Source: a bacterium | GTDB lineage: Bacteria > Bacillota > Bacilli > Lactobacillales > Streptococcaceae | Assembly (NCBI GenBank): GCA_905221375.1 | Contig: CAJNCY010000006.1 | Span: forward strand, 103,943 to 167,942 | Direction: 5' to 3' | DNA: 64,000 bases | Shown here: positions 9,222-17,685 of the stretch, in pieces | Layout of the letters: every line of letters starts with the position of its first letter | How positions within the stretch are numbered: the stretch's first letter is position 1 | Notes under the pieces: generated by a model | What the model saw: the letters and a program-made list of their open reading frames with translations, nothing else | Database searches by the model: none | Told to the model about the DNA's origin: nothing | Made by a program: the position numbers and the translations under genes

Positions 9222-9626
9222 CTATTGCTTAACCTTCAAATGCTTAATCATCAACAGGATTCCCAATAAGATGTTTAGATAAAAGCCCAACTGATAAGTT
9301 TGTGTCAGGATTTCCAAACTTGTCCAAAGGCGTATCAAATCTTCTAGCGACATGCGGAAGAAATAACCCTCTGTAGCAATCCACAAAATCAAAAATAGAT
9401 AACTTCCAGCAACTAGCCATTTCGCCCACCGCTTTTTTAGTAAGAAAGCAATCAAGAGCGAACAAAGAAAGACAACTGTTACAATGGCATGTTCCATCAA
9501 AAAAGTAAAACCGTAATAGATTTCCACAAAGCGTCTACCATTATCTGCATTGGCTCCTTTTATAAAAGGTAGTGCAAAACTTAAAATAAAACAAAGTTCC
9601 AATATATAACTTTTTAAGATTTTCAT
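9222..9626 (-). CDS. Small integral membrane protein, unknown function
   Basis: The 134 residues contain four hydrophobic segments, roughly residues 5-23, 44-64, 69-89 and 110-128, joined by short basic loops (LLKKRWAKW between the second and third). No signal peptidase site or recognisable domain is visible. It is a single gene between the nucleoside operon and coaA with its own terminator. I do not recognise the family. Confidence 0.7.
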   Translation of the reverse strand: MKILKSYILELCFILSFALPFIKGANADNGRRFVEIYYGFTFLMEHAIVTVVFLCSLLIAFLLKKRWAKWLVAGSYLFLILWIATEGYFFRMSLEDLIRLWTSLEILTQTYQLGFYLNILLGILLMIKHLKVKQ

Positions 9627-9792
9627 AGTACACCTCCTATAAGTTGTGAACTAAAATGCTCCCTTTATAAGCTTATAAATCAGTAGAAACCATCTCCTAC
9701 TTCATCAATAAATTGGTCAACCTCTATCTACTTATATTATATACTATTGACTTAACACATTCAAGAAACCGCTTTATTTTTTTAGCTTTTTA

Positions 9793-9801
9793 TGGTATGA
9801 T
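9793..9801 (+). promoter_or_regulatory. TG-extended -10 promoter of coaA
   Basis: TGGTATGAT lies 25 bases ahead of the coaA ATG, with AGGGGAAAACAA as ribosome binding site in between. The -35 region is T-rich and weak. Confidence 0.55.
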
Positions 9802-9826
9802 AAACAAAATATCTAGGGGAAAACAA

Positions 9827-10747
9827 ATGACCAACGAATTTTTACATTTTGAAAAAATAAGCCGCCAGACTTGGCAATCCTTACATCGAAAGACAACACC
9901 TCCTTTGACAGAAGAGGAATTAGAATCCATCAAGAGTTTTAATGACCAGATTAGTTTGCAGGATGTTACCGATGTCTATCTACCCCTAGCCCATCTCATC
10001 CAGATTTACAAGCGTACCAAGGATGATTTGGCCTTTTCAAAAGGAATTTTCCTTCAACGTGAAAGCAAATCTCAACCTTTTATCATTGGGGTTTCTGGGA
10101 GTGTTGCCGTTGGAAAATCAACAACCAGTCGCCTACTTCAAATCCTACTGTCCCGTACACTTACAGATGCTACGGTTGAGTTGGTAACAACTGACGGCTT
10201 TCTCTATCCCAACCAGACCTTGATTGAACAGGGGATTTTAAATCGCAAGGGATTTCCTGAAAGCTATGATATGGAAGCTCTTCTCAACTTCCTGGATCAC
10301 ATCAAAAATGGACAAGATGTAGATATTCCTGTCTATTCTCATGAAGTCTACGACATCGTTCCTGAGGAAATGCAAAGCGTCAAAGCTGCTGATTTTGTCA
10401 TTGTTGAAGGAATCAATGTCTTTCAAAATCCACAAAACGAGCGTCTCTACATTACTGACTTCTTTGACTTTTCAATCTACGTTGATGCTGCAGTCGATGA
10501 CATCGAGAGTTGGTATCTAGACCGTTTCTTGAAAATGCTGAGCCTAGCCCAAAACGACCCTGATAGCTACTATTATCGTTTTACTCAAATGCCGATTGGG
10601 GAAGTGGAATCCTTTGCCCATCAAGTCTGGACCAGTATCAATCTCACAAATCTACAAAATTATATTGAACCTACCAGAAATCGAGCGGAAGTGATTCTGC
10701 ATAAAACAAAGAACCATGAAATCGATGAAATTTACTTAAAAAAGTAA
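9827..10747 (+). CDS. coaA: Pantothenate kinase, type I
   Basis: CoaA phosphorylates pantothenate in the first and usually rate-limiting step of coenzyme A synthesis. The 306 residues fit the prokaryotic type I family, with P-loop GSVAVGKST at 91-99 and the downstream [10 protein letters not shown] block. The ATG with AGGGGA upstream is used; an extension of 38 residues is possible in frame but is hydrophobic and unlike CoaA. It is followed by rpsT on the same strand, the same pairing as in pneumococcus. Confidence 0.95.
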   Translation: MTNEFLHFEKISRQTWQSLHRKTTPPLTEEELESIKSFNDQISLQDVTDVYLPLAHLIQIYKRTKDDLAFSKGIFLQRESKSQPFIIGVSGSVAVGKSTTSRLLQILLSRTLTDATVELVTTDGFLYPNQTLIEQGILNRKGFPESYDMEALLNFLDHIKNGQDVDIPVYSHEVYDIVPEEMQSVKAADFVIVEGINVFQNPQNERLYITDFFDFSIYVDAAVDDIESWYLDRFLKMLSLAQNDPDSYYYRFTQMPIGEVESFAHQVWTSINLTNLQNYIEPTRNRAEVILHKTKNHEIDEIYLKK

Positions 10748-10814
10748 TTTTCCCTTGTCAAAACGTAAGTTTTCAGATATAATGGTATAGTTAGTAAATA
10801 TGGAGGTAAGAACA

Positions 10815-11051
10815 TTGGCAAACATTAAATCAGCTATCAAACGCGCTGAATTGAACGTTAAACAAAACGAAAAGAACTCAGCTCAAAAATCAGCTATGCG
10901 TACTGCTATCAAAGCTTTCGAAGCAAACCCATCTGAAGAACTTTTCCGTGCTGCTAGCTCAGCTATCGATAAAGCAGAAACTAAAGGTTTGATTCACAAA
11001 AACAAAGCAAGCCGCGACAAAGCTCGTCTTTCAGCTAAACTTGCTAAATAA
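10815..11051 (+). CDS. rpsT: 30S ribosomal protein S20
   Basis: S20 is a primary 16S rRNA-binding protein of the small subunit. The 78-residue Lys/Arg/Ala-rich helical protein begins (f)[14 protein letters not shown]. The start is TTG, set by a GGAGG about ten bases upstream. An in-frame ATG five codons earlier overlaps that ribosome binding site and would add a non-native MEVRT. The rare TTG start suits the autoregulated translation known for S20 in other bacteria. Confidence 0.95.
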
Positions 11052-11052
11052 G

Positions 11053-11078
11053 AAACAGTCCATAGAGGCTGTTTTTTT
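11053..11078 (+). terminator. rpsT terminator
   Basis: AACAG(T)C pairs with G(G)CTGTT and is followed by a run of seven T's. Confidence 0.75.
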
Positions 11079-11103
11079 GTCTCCAAATTAGAAAAGGTAG
11101 AAA

Positions 11104-11628
11104 ATGAAAATCGCAATTATCGGATATTCTGGTGCTGGTAAGTCAACTCTAGCAGAAAAATTATCTAACTACTACTCCATCCCAAAACTTCACATGGACA
11201 CACTCCAATTTCAACCCGGTTGGCAAGACAGTGACCGTGAATGGATGTTGGCCGAGATGAAAAACTTTCTCACCAAGCATGAAGCCTGGGTCATCGATGG
11301 TAATTATTCTTGGTGCTATTACAGAGAAAGAATGCAGGAAGCAGATCAAATCATCTTTCTTAATTTTTCGCCATTTACCTGTCTCTTTCGAGCCTTTAAA
11401 CGATACCTCAAATACCGAGGCAAGGTCAGAGAAAGCATGGCAGCTGGTTGTCAAGAACAATTTAATTGGGAGTTTATCAGATGGATTCTTTGGGACGGAC
11501 GGAGCAAATCCGCTAAGGAACGCTACAAGTGGATTCAAAAAAACTATCCATATAAAGTGGTCATCCTCAGATCACAAAAAGAGATAGACCAATTTCTAGA
11601 TAAGAAAAGGAAGTCCTCCAATTCATAA
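11104..11628 (+). CDS. P-loop nucleotide kinase-like protein (FlaR/topology-modulation type)
   Basis: The 174-residue protein opens with the Walker A motif GYSGAGKST at 7-15, then KLHMDTLQFQPGW and a VIDGNYSW block. This pattern belongs to adenylate-kinase-like proteins often labelled DNA topology modulation protein FlaR. The substrate is unknown and the old name is not evidence of a topological role. It follows rpsT after a terminator and is convergent with deoD, with a shared terminator that overlaps its last codons. Confidence 0.8.
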   Translation: MKIAIIGYSGAGKSTLAEKLSNYYSIPKLHMDTLQFQPGWQDSDREWMLAEMKNFLTKHEAWVIDGNYSWCYYRERMQEADQIIFLNFSPFTCLFRAFKRYLKYRGKVRESMAAGCQEQFNWEFIRWILWDGRSKSAKERYKWIQKNYPYKVVILRSQKEIDQFLDKKRKSSNS

Positions 11629-11646
11629 AGAAGGGCTTCCTTTTTT
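11607..11646. terminator. Bidirectional terminator overlapping the 3' end of the P-loop gene
   Basis: AAGGAAGTCC and GGGCTTCCTT form a 10-bp stem with one G-T pair, followed by T6 on the plus strand. The left arm lies inside the coding sequence. Confidence 0.8.
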
Positions 11647-11654
11647 GGATATAA

Positions 11655-12365
11655 TTATTTTGCAATCAAGGTTTCTAATCCAACCTTCATCATATCTGTG
11701 AAGGTATTTTGGCGTTCTTCTGCAGTTGTATCTTCATCTGGATTAACCAAACTATCAGAGATAGTCATGATAGCAAGCGCGTCAACATGGTATTGGGCTG
11801 CCAAATAGTAGAGAGCTGCTGCTTCCATTTCCACAGCCTTGACTCCCCATTTACCAAGTTCGATGTTCTTTTCAAAGTAGTTTGAATAAAAGACATCAGA
11901 AGACAAAACGTTCCCAACGTGGGTGGTCATACCGAGTTCTTTAGCGATATGGTAGGCCTTATCCAACAAATCAAAGCTAGCGATTTGTGGAAAATCGTAC
12001 TGTGGCCAGTCATTGCGGATGATGTTAGAGTTGGTTGCCGCTGCCTGCGCCAAAACTAATTCACGGACGTGAACATTTTCATTCAATGAACCTGCTGTTC
12101 CCACACGGATCAATTTCTTCACACCGTAATCAACAATCAATTCACGCGCATAAATCGAAATAGATGGCATTCCCATCCCAGTTCCCATGACAGATACACG
12201 GTGACCCTTGTAAGTACCAGTGTAACCAAACATGTTACGCACTTCGTTAAAACAAACAGCATCTTCAAGAAAATTCTCCGCAATAAACTTAGCACGAAGA
12301 GGATCCCCAGGAAGAAGAATTTTATCAGCAATTTCACCATGCTGAGCAGCAATATGGATAGACAT
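11655..12365 (-). CDS. deoD: Purine-nucleoside phosphorylase, DeoD type
   Basis: This hexameric-type phosphorylase cleaves (deoxy)adenosine, inosine and guanosine to base plus pentose-1-phosphate. The 236 residues show [18 protein letters not shown] near 15-32, the RVGTAGSL block near 107-114 and [12 protein letters not shown] near 180-191, all typical of DeoD. A second, trimeric-type enzyme (punA) is encoded 6 kb away, so purine salvage is duplicated by unrelated folds. It is separated from ClC by a 545-base repeat-containing gap. Confidence 0.95.
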   Translation of the reverse strand: MSIHIAAQHGEIADKILLPGDPLRAKFIAENFLEDAVCFNEVRNMFGYTGTYKGHRVSVMGTGMGMPSISIYARELIVDYGVKKLIRVGTAGSLNENVHVRELVLAQAAATNSNIIRNDWPQYDFPQIASFDLLDKAYHIAKELGMTTHVGNVLSSDVFYSNYFEKNIELGKWGVKAVEMEAAALYYLAAQYHVDALAIMTISDSLVNPDEDTTAEERQNTFTDMMKVGLETLIAK

Positions 12366-12409
12366 AATTTATGATACAAAGAGCGACAAGAAAACGACTG
12401 AAAATTAGG

Positions 12410-12444
12410 AATCTGACGAGAAATCCTGATTTCTCAGTCAGATT
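12410..12444. repeat. Long imperfect hairpin upstream of deoD
   Basis: AATCTGAC-AGAAATC and its complement in GATTTCTCAGTCAGATT form a stem of about 16 bp with a single bulge and a 2-base loop. It lies 45-80 bases before the deoD start, so it would be in the leader RNA or next to the promoter. Confidence 0.6.
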
Positions 12445-12455
12445 ATCTATTTTCC

Positions 12456-12503
12456 AAGTTTTCCGCTCGTGTTCAAATCAAAACACACGCTCTACCTTTC
12501 TTT
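12456..12503. repeat. 48-bp direct repeat, copy 1
   Basis: It begins AAGTTTTCCGCTCGTGTTCA and ends CTCTACCTTTCTTT. It is identical to copy 2, whose start is 259 bases further on. Family not recognised. Confidence 0.75.
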
Positions 12504-12714
12504 ATTTTATATTGAGAAAGATACCAAACCCGTTAAAAAGCAAAGGGAAAATAGGAGTTGGGTGCAGTGAGCGATGCTCGCTAGACCAACTATCTTTTTC
12601 CCACTGCTTTTAGGGTGGGTTCAATTCCTTTCTTTCTTAATTTTGATGATATTGAGAAGATTAGACCGGTTTCAATTCAAACCCGAACTCCCCTTCTCTT
12701 CTGAGTTTTTAGAA

Positions 12715-12762
12715 AAGTTTTCCGCTCGTGTTCAAATCAAAACACACGCTCTACCTTTCTTT
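12715..12762. repeat. 48-bp direct repeat, copy 2
   Basis: Perfect copy of the element at 12456-12503, same orientation. Confidence 0.75.
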
Positions 12763-12910
12763 TTTTATTTTATTTTTATAGCTAGGAAAAATCGGATTCA
12801 ATCAAGATACCAATAGGCCTACTTCATTTTTATTTAAAACAGTTATAAATAAATTGAGAGTTTTTTTAATCTTTTAAATCAAATCATTGACTAGAAGAAA
12901 TGGGCATTTC

Positions 12911-14194
12911 CTACCTAATTACTTTATTCTTTGACTTTTGACACAGTATGCTAGTCCAAGGAAAGCGGTCTAATATTTTTGCAAATTCATAGGCTAAAAC
13001 AGCTATTACTAAGAGATACGGAAGAGAATCTAAAGCTAGCCCAGTGAAACCTATAACTAATCCAGTTGCAGACAAGGGAGCCCTCAAAGTCACAGACAAA
13101 AAGCAAACCGATCCCAAAAGCAAAATGCTTGGCTGGCTATCCCCACCTAGAATCATTCCAAAGAGAGCAGCTCCAGCCATGCCCAAGGCAAAAGATGGCG
13201 TAAGAGTACCACCATAGACTCCTGCCCACAGAGTAATAAGAACGACCAGTGCTTTTAGGATAAACAAGAGGAATACTGTTTTGCCGTTGCTACCATTCAA
13301 TACTTCCTGAGCCATCATACGTCCATTTCCAAGTAGATGTGGAAAATAACTTGCCAACCCAGCAAGAAAAAGAAAAGCTGTAGGCAATGTGAGAAGTATT
13401 CGTTTATCTTTTATTCTATTTAAAGACACTTCTTTACTCAAGCGACCAAAAAGCCAAGCTAGTGGGGTTAAGAAAAGAAGTAATAAGGGAATAATCCACA
13501 TTTCCTTTAATGACCATGCGATGGCTGGAATCTGGTAGAGAGCCTGATCTGAAATAACCAAGCCTGCTATATAGGTTGACACATAGGTAGTCAAACCGAC
13601 TAAGATAAATCGTTTAATAGATAGAGCAATTCCTAGAGTTTCAAAAACAAAGAAGACACTTGTTAATGGAACCTGGTAGACAGCTGCTAAACCAGCACCA
13701 GCACCACAAGCAAGGAGAAAGATTTGATCCTTCTTAGAGAGAGAACATATTTTTCCAATTGGTCCTGCAAATAGAGCTCCAATCTCTCGTGGCGCAGCTT
13801 CTTTGCCAATAGGCGCTCCCCCGCCAACTGCAATAATCTGCCAAATTGAATGAAATAGCTGTCTTAAAAAATGAAGCTTGTATCGTGAAGTCTCATCCTT
13901 CATCTGAGCTTTGATGGAATAAATCTTCGACCCTTTTTGCAAGAAATACCAGACCAAGGATGAGCCAAGACCCACGATTATTAAACTTAGTCCTATTCTT
14001 GAGGAGGAAACTCCATCTGTCAAAAATCCACTATGATGCTCTGACCGACCAAAAGCCAGCTCCTCCACCATCTCTAAAAGATAATGTAGAAAAATACCAG
14101 ATAAACCTGAAACTATTCCTTGCAAAATTACTGCTAGGAATAATTTAAGATTATAAGGGATTTTCTGAAAAATACTCCTCAATTCTTTTAACAT
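12911..14194 (-). CDS. ClC-family chloride channel or H+/Cl- antiporter
   Basis: The 427-residue polytopic protein has the ClC anion-selectivity blocks: GGGAPIGKEAAPREIGA at 124-140 (the GKxGP-type motif, here with Ala in place of Gly) and GVYGGTLTPSFALG in the second half. The function would be chloride transport, perhaps coupled to acid resistance; channel versus exchanger is not decidable by eye. No good ribosome binding site precedes the ATG (TGAATTATTATT), and a decayed punA fragment begins only six bases upstream. The gene may have lost its native upstream region when the neighbouring segment was inserted. Confidence 0.85.
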   Translation of the reverse strand: MLKELRSIFQKIPYNLKLFLAVILQGIVSGLSGIFLHYLLEMVEELAFGRSEHHSGFLTDGVSSSRIGLSLIIVGLGSSLVWYFLQKGSKIYSIKAQMKDETSRYKLHFLRQLFHSIWQIIAVGGGAPIGKEAAPREIGALFAGPIGKICSLSKKDQIFLLACGAGAGLAAVYQVPLTSVFFVFETLGIALSIKRFILVGLTTYVSTYIAGLVISDQALYQIPAIAWSLKEMWIIPLLLLFLTPLAWLFGRLSKEVSLNRIKDKRILLTLPTAFLFLAGLASYFPHLLGNGRMMAQEVLNGSNGKTVFLLFILKALVVLITLWAGVYGGTLTPSFALGMAGAALFGMILGGDSQPSILLLGSVCFLSVTLRAPLSATGLVIGFTGLALDSLPYLLVIAVLAYEFAKILDRFPWTSILCQKSKNKVIR

Positions 14195-14200
14195 AATAAT

Positions 14201-14424
14201 AATTCAGCAAAAACGGTTTTAAGTAAGCCTTTAAAATCACCTTTAACACACTCGGTCACTTCTATAACCTCTTAGTGGTTAATCTCTTCTTTGAAACCAG
14301 TAGTATAGTTAGTAATACATAAAATTCCTAGAAGTTTCAAACCTGAGTAGGCTACAACAATAACTTCAGGAGCAGTTGACATTCCGACCACATCTGTTCC
14401 AAGCATCTTATAGGTACGAATTTC
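14201..14424 (-). pseudogene. Decayed duplicate of the punA 3' end
   Basis: The sequence from AATTCAGCAA onward aligns without gaps to the last ~220 bases of punA starting near 17691, at roughly four-fifths identity by eye, including CACCTTTAACAC and AGTTAGTAATACAT. Substitutions introduce a stop (CTTAG) and destroy the frame. Intact punA and this relic flank the lipase-lectin-cytolysin gene as direct repeats, which suggests insertion or recombination at the punA end. Confidence 0.85.
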
Positions 14425-14463
14425 TACTCGTGTTCAAATCCAAACACGCGCTCTACCTTTCTG
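14425..14463. repeat. Diverged third copy of the 48-bp repeat
   Basis: CTCGTGTTCAAATC-CAAACACGCGCTCTACCTTTCT matches the repeats near 12.5 kb with a few substitutions. It lies exactly between the punA relic and a BOX element. Confidence 0.65.
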
Positions 14464-14465
14464 TT

Positions 14466-14663
14466 TATACTCTTCGAAAATAAAATTCAAACCACGTCAA
14501 CGTCGCCTTGCCGTATATATGTTACTGACTTCGTCAGTTCTATCTGCAACCTCAAAGCAGTGCTTTGAGCTGACTTCGTCAGTTCTATCTGCAACCTCAA
14601 TGCAGTGCTTTGAGCAGCCTGCGGCTAGTTTCCTAGTTTCCTCTTTGATTTTCATTGAGTATT
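14466..14663 (+). repeat. BOX element, A-B-B-C
   Basis: boxA begins ATACTCTTCGAAAATAAAATT. Two boxB units (ACTGACTTCGTCAGTTCTATC... to ...GTGCTTTGAGC) cover about 14523-14569 and 14570-14615. boxC ends CTTTGATTTTCATTGAGTATT. BOX elements are non-autonomous repeats typical of S. pneumoniae and close relatives. Confidence 0.92.
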
Positions 14664-14684
14664 CATTTTGTTCTTTCACAGAGA

Positions 14685-14715
14685 GCTACCTGAGTTCTAT
14701 TCAAGCTCAGGTAGT
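14685..14715. terminator. Inverted repeat downstream of the lipase-lectin gene
   Basis: CTACCTGAG and CTCAGGTAG form a perfect 9-bp stem. There is no clear T-run on the minus strand, so termination is only possible, not shown. Confidence 0.4.
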
Positions 14716-14760
14716 ACTTTCTTATAAACTAGACAAACTAACTGTCATTGTACCATCATA

Positions 14761-17493
14761 TTACAAGACATCATCGTCACTCACCTTGGAATTCAATGTC
14801 GTACCCCAATGAGTGATTTTCCGATGTGGTTGGGCGAGAAGAGGTCTGTTATCATAGATTGTTTGCCATCTATTCCAGATAAGACCTGTTCTCTTTTCGA
14901 TCTTAATTCGCAGATTTCTCATATTTTCTTTAATTGGAAGGTTGAGTACAAAACCTGCAGTCTGGTTACGTCCATTTCCTTCCCAAGAATGACTGCGAAC
15001 AACTGAATGACCATTTTTATCTACTGTAACTTCTTCCCAAGTTATAGAATAGCGTGCAATGTAAGCTCCACTATGCTGAATAGTTAGGGTTTTATCTTTT
15101 ACAGGAGTGTAATTTAACACTTGTACTGGCTTAGAAGTTGGTGTTGTCACAGCATTCTTAGCTATAAATCGAAACACTTCTACTTCAGCAAGACTGAGAG
15201 CTTGATTTTTCTGACGCAATTGAATACGGACACGGCGACCCAACTTGCCATCCAACTGAAGATCTAAACGATTTCCTTCTAAACGAGAAACATATTTTCT
15301 AGTAACTTCTGTCCCTTTTTCATCATATAAAATCACATCAAAATCTGCCAAACGTTTGGAAAGTTCGCCATCTCCACGATTATAAAGACGGACAAGTCCT
15401 ACCTGTTCTGTACGACCCAAATCAACTTCCCACCAAGGCTGATTTTCAAATTTTGTATGAGTAATTGATTGCTGGCTGTAGTTACTATTAGTATTTCCAT
15501 CTAGAGCACGACTAGCATCTCCTCCAAACTCGGTAGAACTTTGGCGTGCTTGCTTTTTCCATGCAATATTCTCAGCACGCAAAACTTGAACTTCTGCGAG
15601 ACTGAGAGCATTGTAACCATCTAACTCAATACGGACAAAACGAGCTTTTTTATAGTCAATTGCAATTTGTGCAGAGATATCTTTCAGAGATGCAATGCGC
15701 TTTCTTTCAATTTCCTTTCCAGAACTATCCAAAAGAATCACATTAAAATTGGTAAGTCTATCCTGAGCAGTATCTGTTCGATTATAGATATTGATTTGAC
15801 GAATCGTTTCTTCCTTGTCTAAATCAACTTGCCACCAAGGTTTAGATTGAAAATCTGTATGCGTTACAGAATGATGAGCATAATTCCCATCAACTTTTCC
15901 ATCTACAGCCCTTCTAGCGTCACCTCCAAAAGCTGTCGAACTTTGGGTAACCCGTTTCCCTAGAGCTATATTTTCAAGAGGTTCAGCGCTTGGTTGACTA
16001 GATGACAGAGGGACTTGTTGTTTCTTAAAGAAAGAAATTTTTTCCAGTTTTGGATCACGGTAACCCTGCTTATCCAATGTTGTTCGTTTTCCAATATTAA
16101 AGTTTGGAATATCATTCATGCGACTTTCAAAATAGCCACGCGAACGGTGTTTAACATTGGCGCTCCCTGTAGATGTCACAACATCACTATCATTTTGTAG
16201 CACAGATGTAACCACATTGTCGTTATCCACTACATAATGTTTAATTTTTCCATTTACAGCAAGCTTCCGACTTTCTAGTCCTACATCCCAGAAACCATTT
16301 TTGGCATTCCAGATTGTCCTTGAAGTAATGACCTTAGGCGCATTAAATGTTGTCACTTTTTTCAAAACATTATTATAAAAAGTAGGATATTTTTGATAGG
16401 CTTCAACCGCTGCTATTTGAGCTAAATAGCCTCCTAAAGAATGACCTGTCATATACAGATTGGTAATACTGGAATCCTGCGCCAATTCTTTTACAACATT
16501 ACGGATATCATCCGCTTGTGCAGGTTTATTTCCTCCTAGCAAGGTCAAGTCCGTTCTCAAATCTTTTGCATCATTCAGTCTTGTCCCACGTATAGCCAAC
16601 ATTTGAACAGTATTGTCTTTTAAATAAGGAAAATCACTTTTAGTTTCAAATAGATAAGCATCCAAACCACTAGCTGTATGGTAAGCTTTTTTCATCTTCC
16701 AAAACGGGGCTAACTCATTGTGCATCATCTTATATTCTTGACGATTCAAGTAGAGACTCGGAAATGGATTTTTATGATCTAGAATTTTTTCGATATAGTC
16801 ATCATCACGATAGGATAACTCCATAAAGAGAAGAGCATCTCGATCTGTAACATACCATTGTTTCTTATTATCATCTTCCCCATCTGCTAATCCGTCTCCA
16901 TCACTGTCTGCCAGTAATGGATGACTGTTATATCCTAAATAGTCCTTACCATCTTTACGATAAATATAAAGCTCATCCTTATTTTTGATACCATCCTGAT
17001 CGTCATCACCTTCTAAATCAAGGACTTTTTCACCATAAAGAGAATTATCAAGTAAATCATTTTCTGAGTGCAGTTCTCCTTTTGAGATTTTCAAAAGATC
17101 TTCTGCTGTCACAGGGCGAGAAGTTGTAGCCTCATCCTTTACATTTTTCTCTTTATTCACGTCTTCAGGAACTAGAGCAGGCTCTGTTTTATGGGATTCC
17201 AGCTTTTCTTCTTCCTTCTGATTTTTAAGGACTTCTTTTGTTTCCGGAGCTGGTTGGATAACTGCCACTCTTTCCTCTATGAGAGGCGTTTCCTGTTTTT
17301 TATCAGTATTTTCTAGTTTTGTCGGACTATCCGTTGCATTTACTACTAGAGGAGTTTCGTTTTTCACAACTGGACTTCCTTCATTGGCAGAAATTCCTGT
17401 CGGTGCTAAAAAAACAAAACCAACTGCAACAGATACAACTCCGATACTTAATTTTTTTATGCCAAAACGCATTATTCGTTGACCGATTTTCAT
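14761..17493 (-). CDS. Secreted lipase - tandem F-type lectin - cytolysin domain 4 fusion
   Basis: A 910-residue exported protein. Residues 1-36 form a YSIRK-like signal peptide (RFGIKKLSIGVVSVAVG). Residues 37-130 are a charged, low-complexity linker. Residues 158-208 hold Asp-rich calcium-type repeats (DDDQDGIKNKDE, ADSDGDGLADGEDD). A class 3 lipase domain spans about 210-460, with nucleophile Ser352 in GHSLGG. Two F-type lectin domains follow (about 508-640 and 642-775); both keep the fucose motif H-x26-R-x-D-x4-R/K. Residues 790-905 resemble domain 4 of pneumolysin: the undecapeptide position reads KRTGLIWNRWQ (867-877) and the cholesterol-binding Thr899-Leu900 pair is kept in WGTTL. There is no LPXTG. 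The pore-forming cytolysin domains 1-3 are absent, so a membrane-targeted lipase is more likely than a pore former. That role is inferred. Confidence 0.88.
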   Translation of the reverse strand: MKIGQRIMRFGIKKLSIGVVSVAVGFVFLAPTGISANEGSPVVKNETPLVVNATDSPTKLENTDKKQETPLIEERVAVIQPAPETKEVLKNQKEEEKLESHKTEPALVPEDVNKEKNVKDEATTSRPVTAEDLLKISKGELHSENDLLDNSLYGEKVLDLEGDDDQDGIKNKDELYIYRKDGKDYLGYNSHPLLADSDGDGLADGEDDNKKQWYVTDRDALLFMELSYRDDDYIEKILDHKNPFPSLYLNRQEYKMMHNELAPFWKMKKAYHTASGLDAYLFETKSDFPYLKDNTVQMLAIRGTRLNDAKDLRTDLTLLGGNKPAQADDIRNVVKELAQDSSITNLYMTGHSLGGYLAQIAAVEAYQKYPTFYNNVLKKVTTFNAPKVITSRTIWNAKNGFWDVGLESRKLAVNGKIKHYVVDNDNVVTSVLQNDSDVVTSTGSANVKHRSRGYFESRMNDIPNFNIGKRTTLDKQGYRDPKLEKISFFKKQQVPLSSSQPSAEPLENIALGKRVTQSSTAFGGDARRAVDGKVDGNYAHHSVTHTDFQSKPWWQVDLDKEETIRQINIYNRTDTAQDRLTNFNVILLDSSGKEIERKRIASLKDISAQIAIDYKKARFVRIELDGYNALSLAEVQVLRAENIAWKKQARQSSTEFGGDASRALDGNTNSNYSQQSITHTKFENQPWWEVDLGRTEQVGLVRLYNRGDGELSKRLADFDVILYDEKGTEVTRKYVSRLEGNRLDLQLDGKLGRRVRIQLRQKNQALSLAEVEVFRFIAKNAVTTPTSKPVQVLNYTPVKDKTLTIQHSGAYIARYSITWEEVTVDKNGHSVVRSHSWEGNGRNQTAGFVLNLPIKENMRNLRIKIEKRTGLIWNRWQTIYDNRPLLAQPHRKITHWGTTLNSKVSDDDVL

Positions 17494-17685
17494 TCTTTTC
17501 TAACTTTCTTTTATTTTCCCTATTTACCAATAATTGATAAATAAGCATGTGATAAATTTTTACTAAAGATATAGTAGTTGATTGGATTTTTGTTCATTTT
17601 TTAATCACAACAAACCTAATCTTCTCTACTAAAGGTGATGAGAACTAAAACCTTCATTTCTAGTCTAATCCCATCACCAAGTTTT

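Larger units (their letters stand above)
12366..12910. other. Non-coding gap between deoD and the ClC gene
   Basis: No credible gene is visible. It holds the hairpin at 12410-12444, two copies of a 48-bp repeat, a small hairpin centred on AGTGAGC-GAT-GCTCGCT (about 12567-12583), and CCCAC/GTGGG arms near 12600-12617. The rest is AT-rich filler with weak open frames lacking ribosome binding sites. Confidence 0.6.

Noticed and set aside
14523..14615. Regular repeats suggesting a CRISPR array
   Set aside because: The repeats are adjacent boxB modules without spacers, and no cas genes are nearby.
14497..14812. Two overlapping open frames with repeated SVLSATSKQCFE-like units
   Set aside because: They are translations of the two boxB modules of a BOX element, not genes.
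14867..15120. Full cytolysin gene
   Set aside because: Only domain 4 is present, fused to lipase and lectins; no sequence for domains 1-3 or transmembrane hairpins is visible.
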